Below, in pieces: positions 1 through 6,835 of a DNA stretch of 26,550 nt; the stretch's first letter is position 1, and each line of letters begins with the position of its first letter. The DNA is taken from the NCBI GenBank assembly GCA_012510695.1, contig JAAZHN010000008.1, positions 1-26,550 of the forward strand, given 5' to 3'. The notes under the pieces are model-generated. The model made no database searches. It was not told the origin of the DNA and saw only the letters and a list, made by a program, of their open reading frames with translations. A program made the position numbers and the translations under genes. Origin of the DNA: Mollicutes bacterium (GTDB taxonomy: Bacteria; Bacillota_I; Bacilli_A; RF39; UBA660).

Positions 1-957
1 AACTTAGCAAAAGTTTTACTTTATGCACTCAATCAAGGAATTGATGAGATGAGTAAAATAGAAGTTATTAAAGATATTCCCAAAATATCTGAAGGAGTTT
101 TAGAATATGAAGAGGTCCGTAAACTATATCGCTTAGTTATGGAAAGAACAGTTAAAACATATGTTGATACGATGAATGTTATTCATTATATGCATGATAA
201 GTATGCTTATGAAAGAAGCCAAATGGCTCTTCATGATACCTTAATTGATAGATTAACTGCTTTTGGAATAGCTGGTTTCTCAGTCGTAGTTGATAGTTTA
301 TCCGCGATTAAGCATGCTAAGGTTACTCCGATTAGAGAAGACGGGATTACAGTTGATTTTAAAATTGAAGGTGATTATCCAAAATATGGTAATGATGATG
401 ATAGAGTTGATGATATTGCTGTAGAAATTGCTGAAGAATTTATTAATGAATTAAGAAAACATGGATTATATCGTAATGCTAAACACACTTTATCAATTTT
501 AACAATTACATCAAATGTTGTTTATGGGAAAAATACAGGTGCCACTCCTGATGGAAGAGAGGCTCATGCAGCATTCGCGCCAGGTGCTAATCCCTTACAT
601 GGAAGAGATGTTAATGGAGCTCTTGCTTCATTAAATTCCGTAGCGAAAATACCTTACTGTGATGGTTGTGAAGATGGAATATCTAATACTTTCTCAATCG
701 TACCAAGTGCACTAGGTAGTGATGAATCATCACAAATTAATAATTTAGTTGATTTATTAGATGGTTACTTTACTAAAGGGGCTCATCATTTAAATGTTAA
801 TGTTTTAAATAGAGAGATGTTAATTGATGCGATGCATAATCCAGATAAGTATCCAAACTTAACAATAAGAGTAAGTGGTTATGCTGTTAGATTTAATAAA
901 CTGAATAAAGAACAACAAGAAGAAGTTATATCAAGAACTTTCCACGAGGCCGTATGA
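1..957 (+). CDS. pflB: Formate acetyltransferase (pyruvate formate-lyase), C-terminal part
   Basis: Pyruvate formate-lyase converts pyruvate and CoA to acetyl-CoA and formate in anaerobic sugar fermentation, in the cytoplasm. The reading frame is open from base 1 (NLAKVLLYALNQGIDE), so the gene is cut by the window edge; the ATG at 49 is internal. About 318 residues remain, matching the C-terminal half of the family (E. coli PflB is about 760 residues). Visible family signatures are LTITSNVVYGKNTG, ATPDGREAHAAFAPGANP, HHLNVNVLNREML and the glycyl-radical motif RVSGYAVRFN near the C-terminus. The radical glycine codon is at 877-879. The catalytic Cys-Cys pair would lie upstream, outside the window. 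The stop overlaps the pflA start (ATGA), so the two are translationally coupled. Confidence 0.97.
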   Translation, partial: NLAKVLLYALNQGIDEMSKIEVIKDIPKISEGVLEYEEVRKLYRLVMERTVKTYVDTMNVIHYMHDKYAYERSQMALHDTLIDRLTAFGIAGFSVVVDSLSAIKHAKVTPIREDGITVDFKIEGDYPKYGNDDDRVDDIAVEIAEEFINELRKHGLYRNAKHTLSILTITSNVVYGKNTGATPDGREAHAAFAPGANPLHGRDVNGALASLNSVAKIPYCDGCEDGISNTFSIVPSALGSDESSQINNLVDLLDGYFTKGAHHLNVNVLNREMLIDAMHNPDKYPNLTIRVSGYAVRFNKLNKEQQEEVISRTFHEAV

Positions 958-1673
958 AAGGGTATATTCATTCAATCGAAACATTCGGGATGTTAGATGG
1001 GCCTGGAATAAGAGTAGTAATCTTCTTACAAGGTTGTGCCCTAAGGTGTGCATTTTGTCATAACCCAGACTCATGGGCTAAAGAATCTGAAACAATGATG
1101 AGTCCTGAAGAAGTATTAAAGTTTGTCCAAAGATATAAATCTTACTTCAAAGATACTGGAGGTGTAACCTTCTCTGGTGGTGAACCTTTATTTCAAAGTG
1201 ATTTTCTTCTAGAATGTTTAAAACTTTTAAAAGAAGATGGCATTCATACTTGTATTGATACTTCAGGTGCTGGTAATAATAATTATGAAGAAATATTAAA
1301 ATATACTGATCTTGTAATTTTTGATGTTAAAGCTTTAACTGATGAAGATTATGAAGAATTAGTAAATTTTAGAAGAAATAGATCAGAGGAATTTTTAGAA
1401 CTTTGTCAAAGTATGGAGAAAAGCTTATGGCTAAGACAAGTCATAATTCCTGGTTATAATGATAATGTTGAATATATTGAAGAATTAGCTGAATATATTA
1501 AACCAATTAAATTTGTTGAAAAAATTGAATTGTTACCTTACCATACTAAAGGTGTTCATAAATATAAAGAATTAAATATTCCTTACCCACTTACAGATGT
1601 TCCTGATATGGATATCGATAAATGTAAGGAATTAGAAAAAATATTAATAGACAAAGTAAAAAGCCTTGATTAA
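954..1673 (+). CDS. pflA: Pyruvate formate-lyase activating enzyme (radical SAM)
   Basis: A radical S-adenosylmethionine enzyme that installs the glycyl radical on PflB under anaerobic conditions. The 239 residues match the family length (about 246 in E. coli). The [4Fe-4S] motif CALRCAFC uses Cys28, Cys32 and Cys35 and is followed by HNPDSW. The SAM-binding GGE motif is seen as TFSGGEPLFQ. The N-terminus (MKGYIHSIETFGMLDGPGIR) is canonical. The start overlaps the pflB stop by four bases, and pflB-pflA is a common arrangement. The stop codon lies inside a bidirectional terminator hairpin. Confidence 0.97.
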   Translation: MKGYIHSIETFGMLDGPGIRVVIFLQGCALRCAFCHNPDSWAKESETMMSPEEVLKFVQRYKSYFKDTGGVTFSGGEPLFQSDFLLECLKLLKEDGIHTCIDTSGAGNNNYEEILKYTDLVIFDVKALTDEDYEELVNFRRNRSEEFLELCQSMEKSLWLRQVIIPGYNDNVEYIEELAEYIKPIKFVEKIELLPYHTKGVHKYKELNIPYPLTDVPDMDIDKCKELEKILIDKVKSLD

Positions 1674-1681
1674 GGCTTTTT
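1658..1681. terminator. Bidirectional terminator shared by pflA and the convergent gene
   Basis: A perfect inverted repeat with 10-bp arms (AAAAAGCCTT at 1658-1667, AAGGCTTTTT at 1672-1681) and a 4-base GATT loop. It has T-rich tails on both strands. It contains the pflA stop (1671-1673) and the stop of the convergent gene (1670-1672 on the other strand). Confidence 0.85.
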
Positions 1682-2509
1682 GTTTTCTTCAATTTCCACA
1701 ATATCTCCTCGATAGAAATAATGTTTACCATCAGACTGTTTTTTGAATGTATATTTATAGGTTTTCAGCTTACCTTCTTTAGATAATTTATTGAATCCTT
1801 CATCTAAGTCGTTATATGTTCCCACTGCTGTAGGAGTAGAAATAATTTTATCATTAGTACTATTTTCTATATAATCAACATCTAATACTGGTAATTTAGT
1901 AAAGAAATAATATTTTTCGTTATTTTCTAATACATAAGCATAATGACTATAAACATAAATTGCTTCAGAATCTTGTTTTGCCGCAATTAATTGGTCTTTA
2001 GCATGTAATGATACTGGACCCCCTTCACCACCACATGGACCATTATCATGATAAATTTGTTTCTTAGAATCATATAATCCTAATTGACCACATATCTCTC
2101 TAAAATTTTCTTCTAAAGAACCATGTTCAAATAAAGAATCTGGACCAAAGATTTTTCTAAAAGCATTTTCCATATCACTTGCTTTTGCATACATCACATA
2201 TTCATCTGGGTTAGAATGGCTTATTATGTTTACTTCTTCTTTTGCCGAGACCATTTTGAATTCTCTTCTCATTGTTTCAACATTTGTATCAACAAAATCC
2301 CACATAAGCGGATAATTATCTGGAAAATAGATTAGCGAATTATTAGTAGGGAATTTTAAATTTTTAACCAGTGATGAATTAATATCTAAAGCTTTTAATT
2401 CACTATAACCATTTTCTGTTGTCTTAAATTTGGTTAAAACTTCTTCTATACTTTGTTTACTATATTTAAATATAATATGATCTGTATTATTTGTATCTTT
2501 TTTTATCAT
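1670..2509 (-). CDS. Uncharacterised soluble protein, 279 residues
   Basis: I do not recognise this protein. It has no signal peptide or membrane segment, so it is probably cytoplasmic. The sequence is mixed alpha/beta, with an Asn-Gly-Pro-Cys-Gly-Gly-Glu-Gly-Gly turn near the middle and a lysine/aromatic-rich C-terminal region (KTYKYTFKKQSDGKHYFYRG). The ATG is preceded by AGGTGA at good spacing, so this short cytoplasmic start is probably genuine and not a truncated secreted form. It has its own promoter and converges on pflA, with which it shares a terminator and a 4-base overlap of stop codons. Function unknown. Confidence 0.8.
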   Translation of the reverse strand: MIKKDTNNTDHIIFKYSKQSIEEVLTKFKTTENGYSELKALDINSSLVKNLKFPTNNSLIYFPDNYPLMWDFVDTNVETMRREFKMVSAKEEVNIISHSNPDEYVMYAKASDMENAFRKIFGPDSLFEHGSLEENFREICGQLGLYDSKKQIYHDNGPCGGEGGPVSLHAKDQLIAAKQDSEAIYVYSHYAYVLENNEKYYFFTKLPVLDVDYIENSTNDKIISTPTAVGTYNDLDEGFNKLSKEGKLKTYKYTFKKQSDGKHYFYRGDIVEIEENKKP

Positions 2510-2527
2510 TTGTTATCACCTAATTCA

Positions 2528-2555
2528 ATTATAAGGCTTATTTAAATAAAGGCAA
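2528..2555 (-). promoter_or_regulatory. Promoter of the 279-residue gene
   Basis: On the minus strand, a -35 box TTGCCT (2550-2555), a 16-base spacer and a perfect -10 box TATAAT (2528-2533) lie just upstream of the AGGTGA ribosome binding site. Confidence 0.55.
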
Positions 2556-2565
2556 ATATAATGAA

Positions 2566-2592
2566 TTAAAAAAATCCTTAAATTAAGGATTA
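2566..2592 (-). terminator. Terminator after tRNA-Cys
   Basis: An inverted repeat AATCCTTAA/TTAAGGATT (2573-2591) is followed on the minus strand by a run of Ts (A run at 2568-2574 on the plus strand). It ends transcription of the tRNA and of any readthrough from the envelope operon. Confidence 0.75.
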
Positions 2593-2600
2593 TATTTATT

Positions 2601-2674
2601 TGGAGGAGCTAGACGGATTTGAACCGACGGTGAAGGTGTTGCAGACCCATGCCTTACCACTTGGCTATAGCTCC
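2601..2674 (-). tRNA. tRNA-Cys (GCA)
   Basis: Read on the minus strand, this is a 74-base cloverleaf. The acceptor stem GGAGCTA/TAGCTCC is perfect, the D arm is GCC-AAGTGGTAA-GGC and the anticodon loop is CTGCAAC, giving anticodon GCA (2640-2642). The T loop is TTCAAAT, the discriminator is U73 (the cysteine identity base) and CCA is encoded (2601-2603). Two U-U mismatches are present: 27-43 in the anticodon stem and 50-64 in the T stem. The gene lies 29 bases after the stop of the upstream membrane-protein gene but has its own promoter. Confidence 0.95.
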
Positions 2675-2683
2675 ATGAAAAGT

Positions 2684-2712
2684 ATTATAACAAATACTTT
2701 TTTTTATTTCAA
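2684..2712 (-). promoter_or_regulatory. Promoter of tRNA-Cys
   Basis: TTGAAA (2707-2712), a 17-base spacer and TATAAT (2684-2689) on the minus strand are close to the sigma-A consensus. Initiation would fall a few bases before the tRNA 5' end. The -35 box lies in the last codons of the upstream gene. Confidence 0.75.
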
Positions 2713-4299
2713 ATTAATTATGTATCTTATATTTCTAACAATTATTTCTAAGTTAATTTTATCAGAATATTTAATTGATGAATCAACTTCTAAAACTACT
2801 TTATCTTTTAACTTTTTAGAATTAATTAGTATTACTTTTGAATCATATTCATCACCGTTACTAATATATTTTACTTTTAAGAAATCTTGGAAAAAGTTAG
2901 CTTTATTAGTTAAGCCTCTAGCATAGTAACTAGATGTATCAATATCTAATTCATAGTCTAAAACTAATAATGTTGAGTTACCTAATCGTGATTTAGGAAT
3001 AATTATATCGACAAATGTTTCACAATCATTTTCAAAGTTACATTGCTCATACTCGAAGGTATAATTATCCTCAATTACATAATCATTTACAGTTAAGGTT
3101 GTATTCTTAAGCGTTGATTCATTTAATATAACTTCCGATCCATAGAATTTTGTATCTACATCTTTTATATCAGCAAAAAATGTTGGATTAAGTAAAACTT
3201 TTTGATATTTTCCATAAGTTTGTCTTGTTTTTTCATTATATTTATTACCACTTAGAATTTGTAATTTATAGACATCATCTTGTTTAAAATCATCAATTGT
3301 AAAAACAAATAGACGATTAACATTTGTATTAGGAAGCAAATCTTCTCCACTATATTGAATACCTAAATCAGTAAAGTAAGAATTGACAGTTTTTTCAGCT
3401 ACTATTGTTTTGGTTTTAGTCGCGACTGTTATCTCTTCAAAAATTATTTTCTCTGAACTTGCTGAGGTGTTTTTTAAATTTGCATTAACAACTAAATAAT
3501 ATTTTCCTTTGGAAATTTCACTGCCAGTTTTGGATAAATTAGTCACATATGAATCTGTAACTGAATATTGTAGAAAACCAACATTAAATATTTGATTTTG
3601 ACCATATTCTTTATCAGTTAATTCTTTTTTAAAGAAGATAAAAAATATTGCGACTAAGGTTCCGACAATGAATATGGTTACGATTATTGCAGTATTTTCC
3701 AAAAAGTAATAGCGCCATTCTCTACCATATCTTCTTAATTTAACAATATATTCTCGGTAATCAAAGCCTAATACGAATTCAAATTCTTCATTATCAGTTG
3801 TCGATACATCTAATTCAGCAAGATCTTTAGAAAAGTTAAATCTTTTAATATCAAAGCCTATCGATCTAACTAAACTGAAAATCAAGAAAAATATTTGGGG
3901 ATAATAAGCAATCCTTGCAAGATCATAATACATTCTTGAGGTTTGAATATTAACAACAGAAGTTTCAATAACATTATTAATTATATTATTACCAATAAAG
4001 ACAAAGATTAAAAATATAAAGTAATAAATCGTTCCAAAAATATAAAAGTTGCTTGGTTTCTTCTTGTTTTTCATTAGAAGATACATTGCAAAACTAAATA
4101 TTACATTAATCAAAATAGCTAAGTATACTATTATGCTTGTATTATTAAATATTGTTATTTTACCAGTATTAACTAATTCCCCTAATGTTGAAACTATAGG
4201 ATTGGTTGAAATTAAAACAAATAAAATAGCACCAAATGATAAGAAATTGATTAATCTAAATCTTTTTATTAAAAATGCGTATGGCTTTTTTAAAATCAC
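2704..4299 (-). CDS. Five-helix membrane protein with large outer C-terminal domain
   Basis: Not assigned to a named family with confidence. From the N-terminus there are five hydrophobic segments (roughly residues 16-36, 54-75, 85-104, 127-147 and 201-223). The basic loop before the last one (KLRRYGREWRYY) predicts a cytoplasmic N-terminus and an outer C-terminal region of about 300 residues. That region begins with a DUF4352-like beta pattern (KGKYYLVVNANLKNTS) and looks immunoglobulin-like. The start is uncertain. A TTG at 4308 gives MGSVILKK but directly abuts the GGAG box, whereas the GTG at 4299 has normal spacing, so I use 4299. It is the last protein gene of the enolase-led series and has a promoter-like site of its own. 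A role in the envelope is inferred from topology and neighbours only. Confidence 0.8.
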   Translation of the reverse strand: MILKKPYAFLIKRFRLINFLSFGAILFVLISTNPIVSTLGELVNTGKITIFNNTSIIVYLAILINVIFSFAMYLLMKNKKKPSNFYIFGTIYYFIFLIFVFIGNNIINNVIETSVVNIQTSRMYYDLARIAYYPQIFFLIFSLVRSIGFDIKRFNFSKDLAELDVSTTDNEEFEFVLGFDYREYIVKLRRYGREWRYYFLENTAIIVTIFIVGTLVAIFFIFFKKELTDKEYGQNQIFNVGFLQYSVTDSYVTNLSKTGSEISKGKYYLVVNANLKNTSASSEKIIFEEITVATKTKTIVAEKTVNSYFTDLGIQYSGEDLLPNTNVNRLFVFTIDDFKQDDVYKLQILSGNKYNEKTRQTYGKYQKVLLNPTFFADIKDVDTKFYGSEVILNESTLKNTTLTVNDYVIEDNYTFEYEQCNFENDCETFVDIIIPKSRLGNSTLLVLDYELDIDTSSYYARGLTNKANFFQDFLKVKYISNGDEYDSKVILINSKKLKDKVVLEVDSSIKYSDKINLEIIVRNIRYIINLK

Positions 4300-4322
4300 A
4301 CTACCCAACTCCTATTATAAGT

Positions 4323-4331
4323 ATTATACCA
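4323..4331 (-). promoter_or_regulatory. Extended -10 promoter before the five-helix membrane protein
   Basis: On the minus strand TGGTATAAT is an extended -10 element in the 73-82-base gap before this gene. No good -35 box is present. It suggests an internal promoter, so the gene may not depend only on upstream transcription. Confidence 0.45.
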
Positions 4332-4381
4332 CGAGCTTTAATTCATTTAACATATTAATAATTGTAATTTACACTTTGTTG

Positions 4382-5488
4382 TTATTTAACAAATATCTTA
4401 TTATCTGAATTAAATTTCCACTCATAATTTTTCATTATTTCTACTTCGCCATAATTTAAAGAATATTTATATAAAACATCTTCATGAACATAATATATAT
4501 AATCATTTCCTTTTTGAATAATTTTAGGACTATCTAAGTAACTTATTTGGATAAGATTATCAGTTAAATTGTCTTTAATAAATAAGTGATTATCTTTAAT
4601 TAAGTATTCATATCGAGTCTTTTCACTAAAGATAATTTCATTATTAACTAGTCGATTGATTGTTATGTCTTCCCATTTATCGTTATAGTTTTTACCCAGT
4701 CCATCGTCAGTAGAAATAATATTTATTTCTTTTTTTATTAGATCAATTTCATATTGGACTTTTTCTTTTTTATCTACTAAATACAATTTATCTCCAAAAT
4801 GACCATTAATGTAACTTTCATAACTTATTTCATATAGTATACCAATTTTTTTGCTCTCACCATTTCTCATATCTATAATAATTATTTCATTGAAATTATG
4901 ACTTAAATTGTAATTGGGTATAAAAAGATAATTATCAGTTTTATAAACTAAAGAGTTATCATATATATCTTTTTCAAATAAAGGTATTTTTTCTAACTTT
5001 TCCCTCGAAATAAAGTCTATACCTTTATAATTCCAGATTGCATAGTTTGAAGTATCACTTGTTAATATATTGTACTTATCTATCGTTGTATTTATATAAG
5101 TTTTACTAATATTATATTTTCCTGCAACAAATTGTTTGAACTTTTGGGTATCAATAAGTCTAAAATCAATCGTTTTTTGGCCCTGATAACAAAGGGGCAA
5201 TAATCTAACTTTTGCTACACTTATATCTATGCAGTAATAGTTATCCTCTACATATGTGTTAATTTTTTTTACTATATTACGAAAAGGTGAATATTTTTTA
5301 TCAAATGCATAGTTAAAAGATAAATTATTTTTATTAATTTGTATGTGGTATATTCCATCATATTTTTCACTCACATTGTAGTCATCAACTAAATATTTTT
5401 TTTGATAATTAGTTGGTTTATATAAAATATAGATGAAAATAATTATTATAATAATTAATATGATTAAAAGTGATTTGTTTTTTTTCAT
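4382..5488 (-). CDS. Membrane-anchored outer protein, possible beta-propeller
   Basis: An uncharacterised 368-residue protein. One N-terminal hydrophobic segment (about residues 6-23, an isoleucine run after KKNKS) acts as an uncleaved anchor. The remainder is predicted to be outside and is rich in short beta-like repeats such as NYLFIPNYN, DKLYLVDKK, DYIYYVHED and DVLYKYS, suggesting a beta-propeller (inference). Two cysteines (YYCIDIS, LPLCYQG) about 16 residues apart could form a disulfide. It is 21 bases downstream of the PH-like gene and on the same strand as the enolase-led cluster. Function unknown. Confidence 0.78.
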   Translation of the reverse strand: MKKNKSLLIILIIIIIIFIYILYKPTNYQKKYLVDDYNVSEKYDGIYHIQINKNNLSFNYAFDKKYSPFRNIVKKINTYVEDNYYCIDISVAKVRLLPLCYQGQKTIDFRLIDTQKFKQFVAGKYNISKTYINTTIDKYNILTSDTSNYAIWNYKGIDFISREKLEKIPLFEKDIYDNSLVYKTDNYLFIPNYNLSHNFNEIIIIDMRNGESKKIGILYEISYESYINGHFGDKLYLVDKKEKVQYEIDLIKKEINIISTDDGLGKNYNDKWEDITINRLVNNEIIFSEKTRYEYLIKDNHLFIKDNLTDNLIQISYLDSPKIIQKGNDYIYYVHEDVLYKYSLNYGEVEIMKNYEWKFNSDNKIFVK

Positions 5489-5509
5489 AATTCACCCCAT
5501 AATATGAGC

Positions 5510-5959
5510 TTATGACTTTTTATTACCGTGACCGTACTTTTTCTTTTCTCTAATCATAAACGTGGTTATTTTTGTTTCTATTTCATCTAAAGATTTACGA
5601 TCAAGATTAGATAAATTAACTACTTCTTTTACTGTATCTATTTCTATTTTCCCCCAAATGATTCCCATTGCAACTTTTAAATCATTAAATAAATCAGGCG
5701 TTATTGAGTTGAGAAAATAACCCCATGTAACTCTTTTTGAACCAATTAAAAGCCTTTTATTAGTAACTACCACAACACATGTTTGAAAAATGTCTAAAGC
5801 TCGGTCGTTTTTTTGACCTGCACAGGCATATGTTACTTTCTCATCTGGGTTTAAGTGATCATCAATTACACGACAGTGTTTTTTTAATCTCCACCAGGTT
5901 AAAGTCATTGGATACTTTTTTTTGAATTCTTTTACTTTCTCATAAACTTCTGACTTCAT
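5510..5959 (-). CDS. Small PH-like (bPH) domain protein
   Basis: A 149-residue protein without a signal or membrane segment. An N-terminal helix is followed by a bacterial pleckstrin-homology-like core (DEKVTYACAGQK, then VVVVTNKRLLIGSK, then IWGKIEIDTVKEVVN). The pattern of a strand with TNKRLLI followed by a Trp-bearing turn and an amphipathic helix is typical of bacterial PH-domain proteins. The function of such small stand-alone versions is generally unknown; a membrane-associated scaffold is possible. It lies 7 bases after the thioredoxin-like gene and is probably co-transcribed. Domain call moderate, function not assigned. Confidence 0.75.
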   Translation of the reverse strand: MKSEVYEKVKEFKKKYPMTLTWWRLKKHCRVIDDHLNPDEKVTYACAGQKNDRALDIFQTCVVVVTNKRLLIGSKRVTWGYFLNSITPDLFNDLKVAMGIIWGKIEIDTVKEVVNLSNLDRKSLDEIETKITTFMIREKKKYGHGNKKS

Positions 5960-5966
5960 ATATACC

Positions 5967-6827
5967 TCACTTGCTCTTCTCTATTTTATAGAACTCTAGG
6001 GCATCTGTTACTCTTTCTTCACTTAAAGCGCCTAAAATACAATCAATAGTTTTTCCATTATGTATTAGTAAAGTTAATGGAGTATTAAATCCTTTATCAA
6101 TAGTTGTATCAACTCCACTATTTGAACAAGTTGCATATCCATCATCATCTGAAATTGTCTTAGAACGTCCAGGAATTATATATTTTTGAGCCATAATTTC
6201 ATTATATTCACTTTGATCATAAAATTCATAATCAAAGTAGTAAACATCTAATTCATATGTTCTAGCTATTTTATTTAGTGTTGGTTTAAACATTTCACAA
6301 AACGAACAAGAAGTACGACCAAAAGTCACCATTAAGATTTCTTCTTTATTAGCTCTATCGATAAACTCCTTGGCATCAGTAGAAACTTTATAATTTATTT
6401 GTTCATAAGCATTATCAAAATATTGGTTATCTAATATTTCTAAATCGCTTGGTGAGTATAGTCCCCTTCTAACTTCAATTATTGTTTTATTATCAATAAA
6501 TGCAAAAGCATTACCTTTTAGTATCTGAGAATTTGCTTCCTCAATACTCTTTTTTTCTTTTTCAGTTAAATTGTCGATGTTAACATAATATAATTCTCTT
6601 CCTTTTTTGTTTTTCAAACTTGATAAATTTGCATATGATTGTTTACTTACCTTACTTTTTGCATAGTCAAAATAAATAATTGACTTAGATCCGCTTGTTA
6701 GTTTATCTTGAAATTCTTCATAAGTTATCGGTTTCAAAGCTTTAGCATTATTATCTATAATCATCGGTACGATAATAATTAGTAATGCGACTACACCGAT
6801 TATAATTTTTCTTACACCTGTTTTCAT
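5967..6827 (-). CDS. Membrane-anchored thioredoxin-like protein
   Basis: 286 residues with one N-terminal hydrophobic anchor (about residues 7-24) and an outer part resembling two thioredoxin-like halves. The first half (about 35-135) begins IIYFDYAKSKVS where a CxxC would be and lacks the cysteines. The second half (about 150-280) has VTFGRTSCSFCEMFKP with Cys174-Ser-Phe-Cys177 and a likely cis-proline in NTPLTLLIHNG (Pro250). Two further cysteines (234, 263) could be regulatory or structural. An extracytoplasmic thiol-disulfide oxidoreductase role is inferred. The gene is 8 bases downstream of the gene for a protein with 22 cysteines, its obvious candidate client. The degenerate first half might instead bind partners. 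Confidence 0.82.
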   Translation of the reverse strand: MKTGVRKIIIGVVALLIIIVPMIIDNNAKALKPITYEEFQDKLTSGSKSIIYFDYAKSKVSKQSYANLSSLKNKKGRELYYVNIDNLTEKEKKSIEEANSQILKGNAFAFIDNKTIIEVRRGLYSPSDLEILDNQYFDNAYEQINYKVSTDAKEFIDRANKEEILMVTFGRTSCSFCEMFKPTLNKIARTYELDVYYFDYEFYDQSEYNEIMAQKYIIPGRSKTISDDDGYATCSNSGVDTTIDKGFNTPLTLLIHNGKTIDCILGALSEERVTDALEFYKIEKSK

Positions 6828-6835
6828 TTATCCTC

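Noticed and set aside
954..957. TGA read as tryptophan, as in mycoplasmas
   Set aside because: TGA ends pflB in an ATGA overlap and stops the frame before uvrA, and Trp codons in the genes are TGG.
2675..2706. AAAGTATT/AATACTTT inverted repeat as a terminator before tRNA-Cys
   Set aside because: The T run is on the plus strand, where no gene ends. On the transcribed strand the site is better explained by the tRNA promoter (-10 TATAAT within it).
2600..2926. A 108-residue plus-strand frame
   Set aside because: It runs through the antisense of tRNA-Cys and of the membrane-protein gene, so it is a shadow frame.
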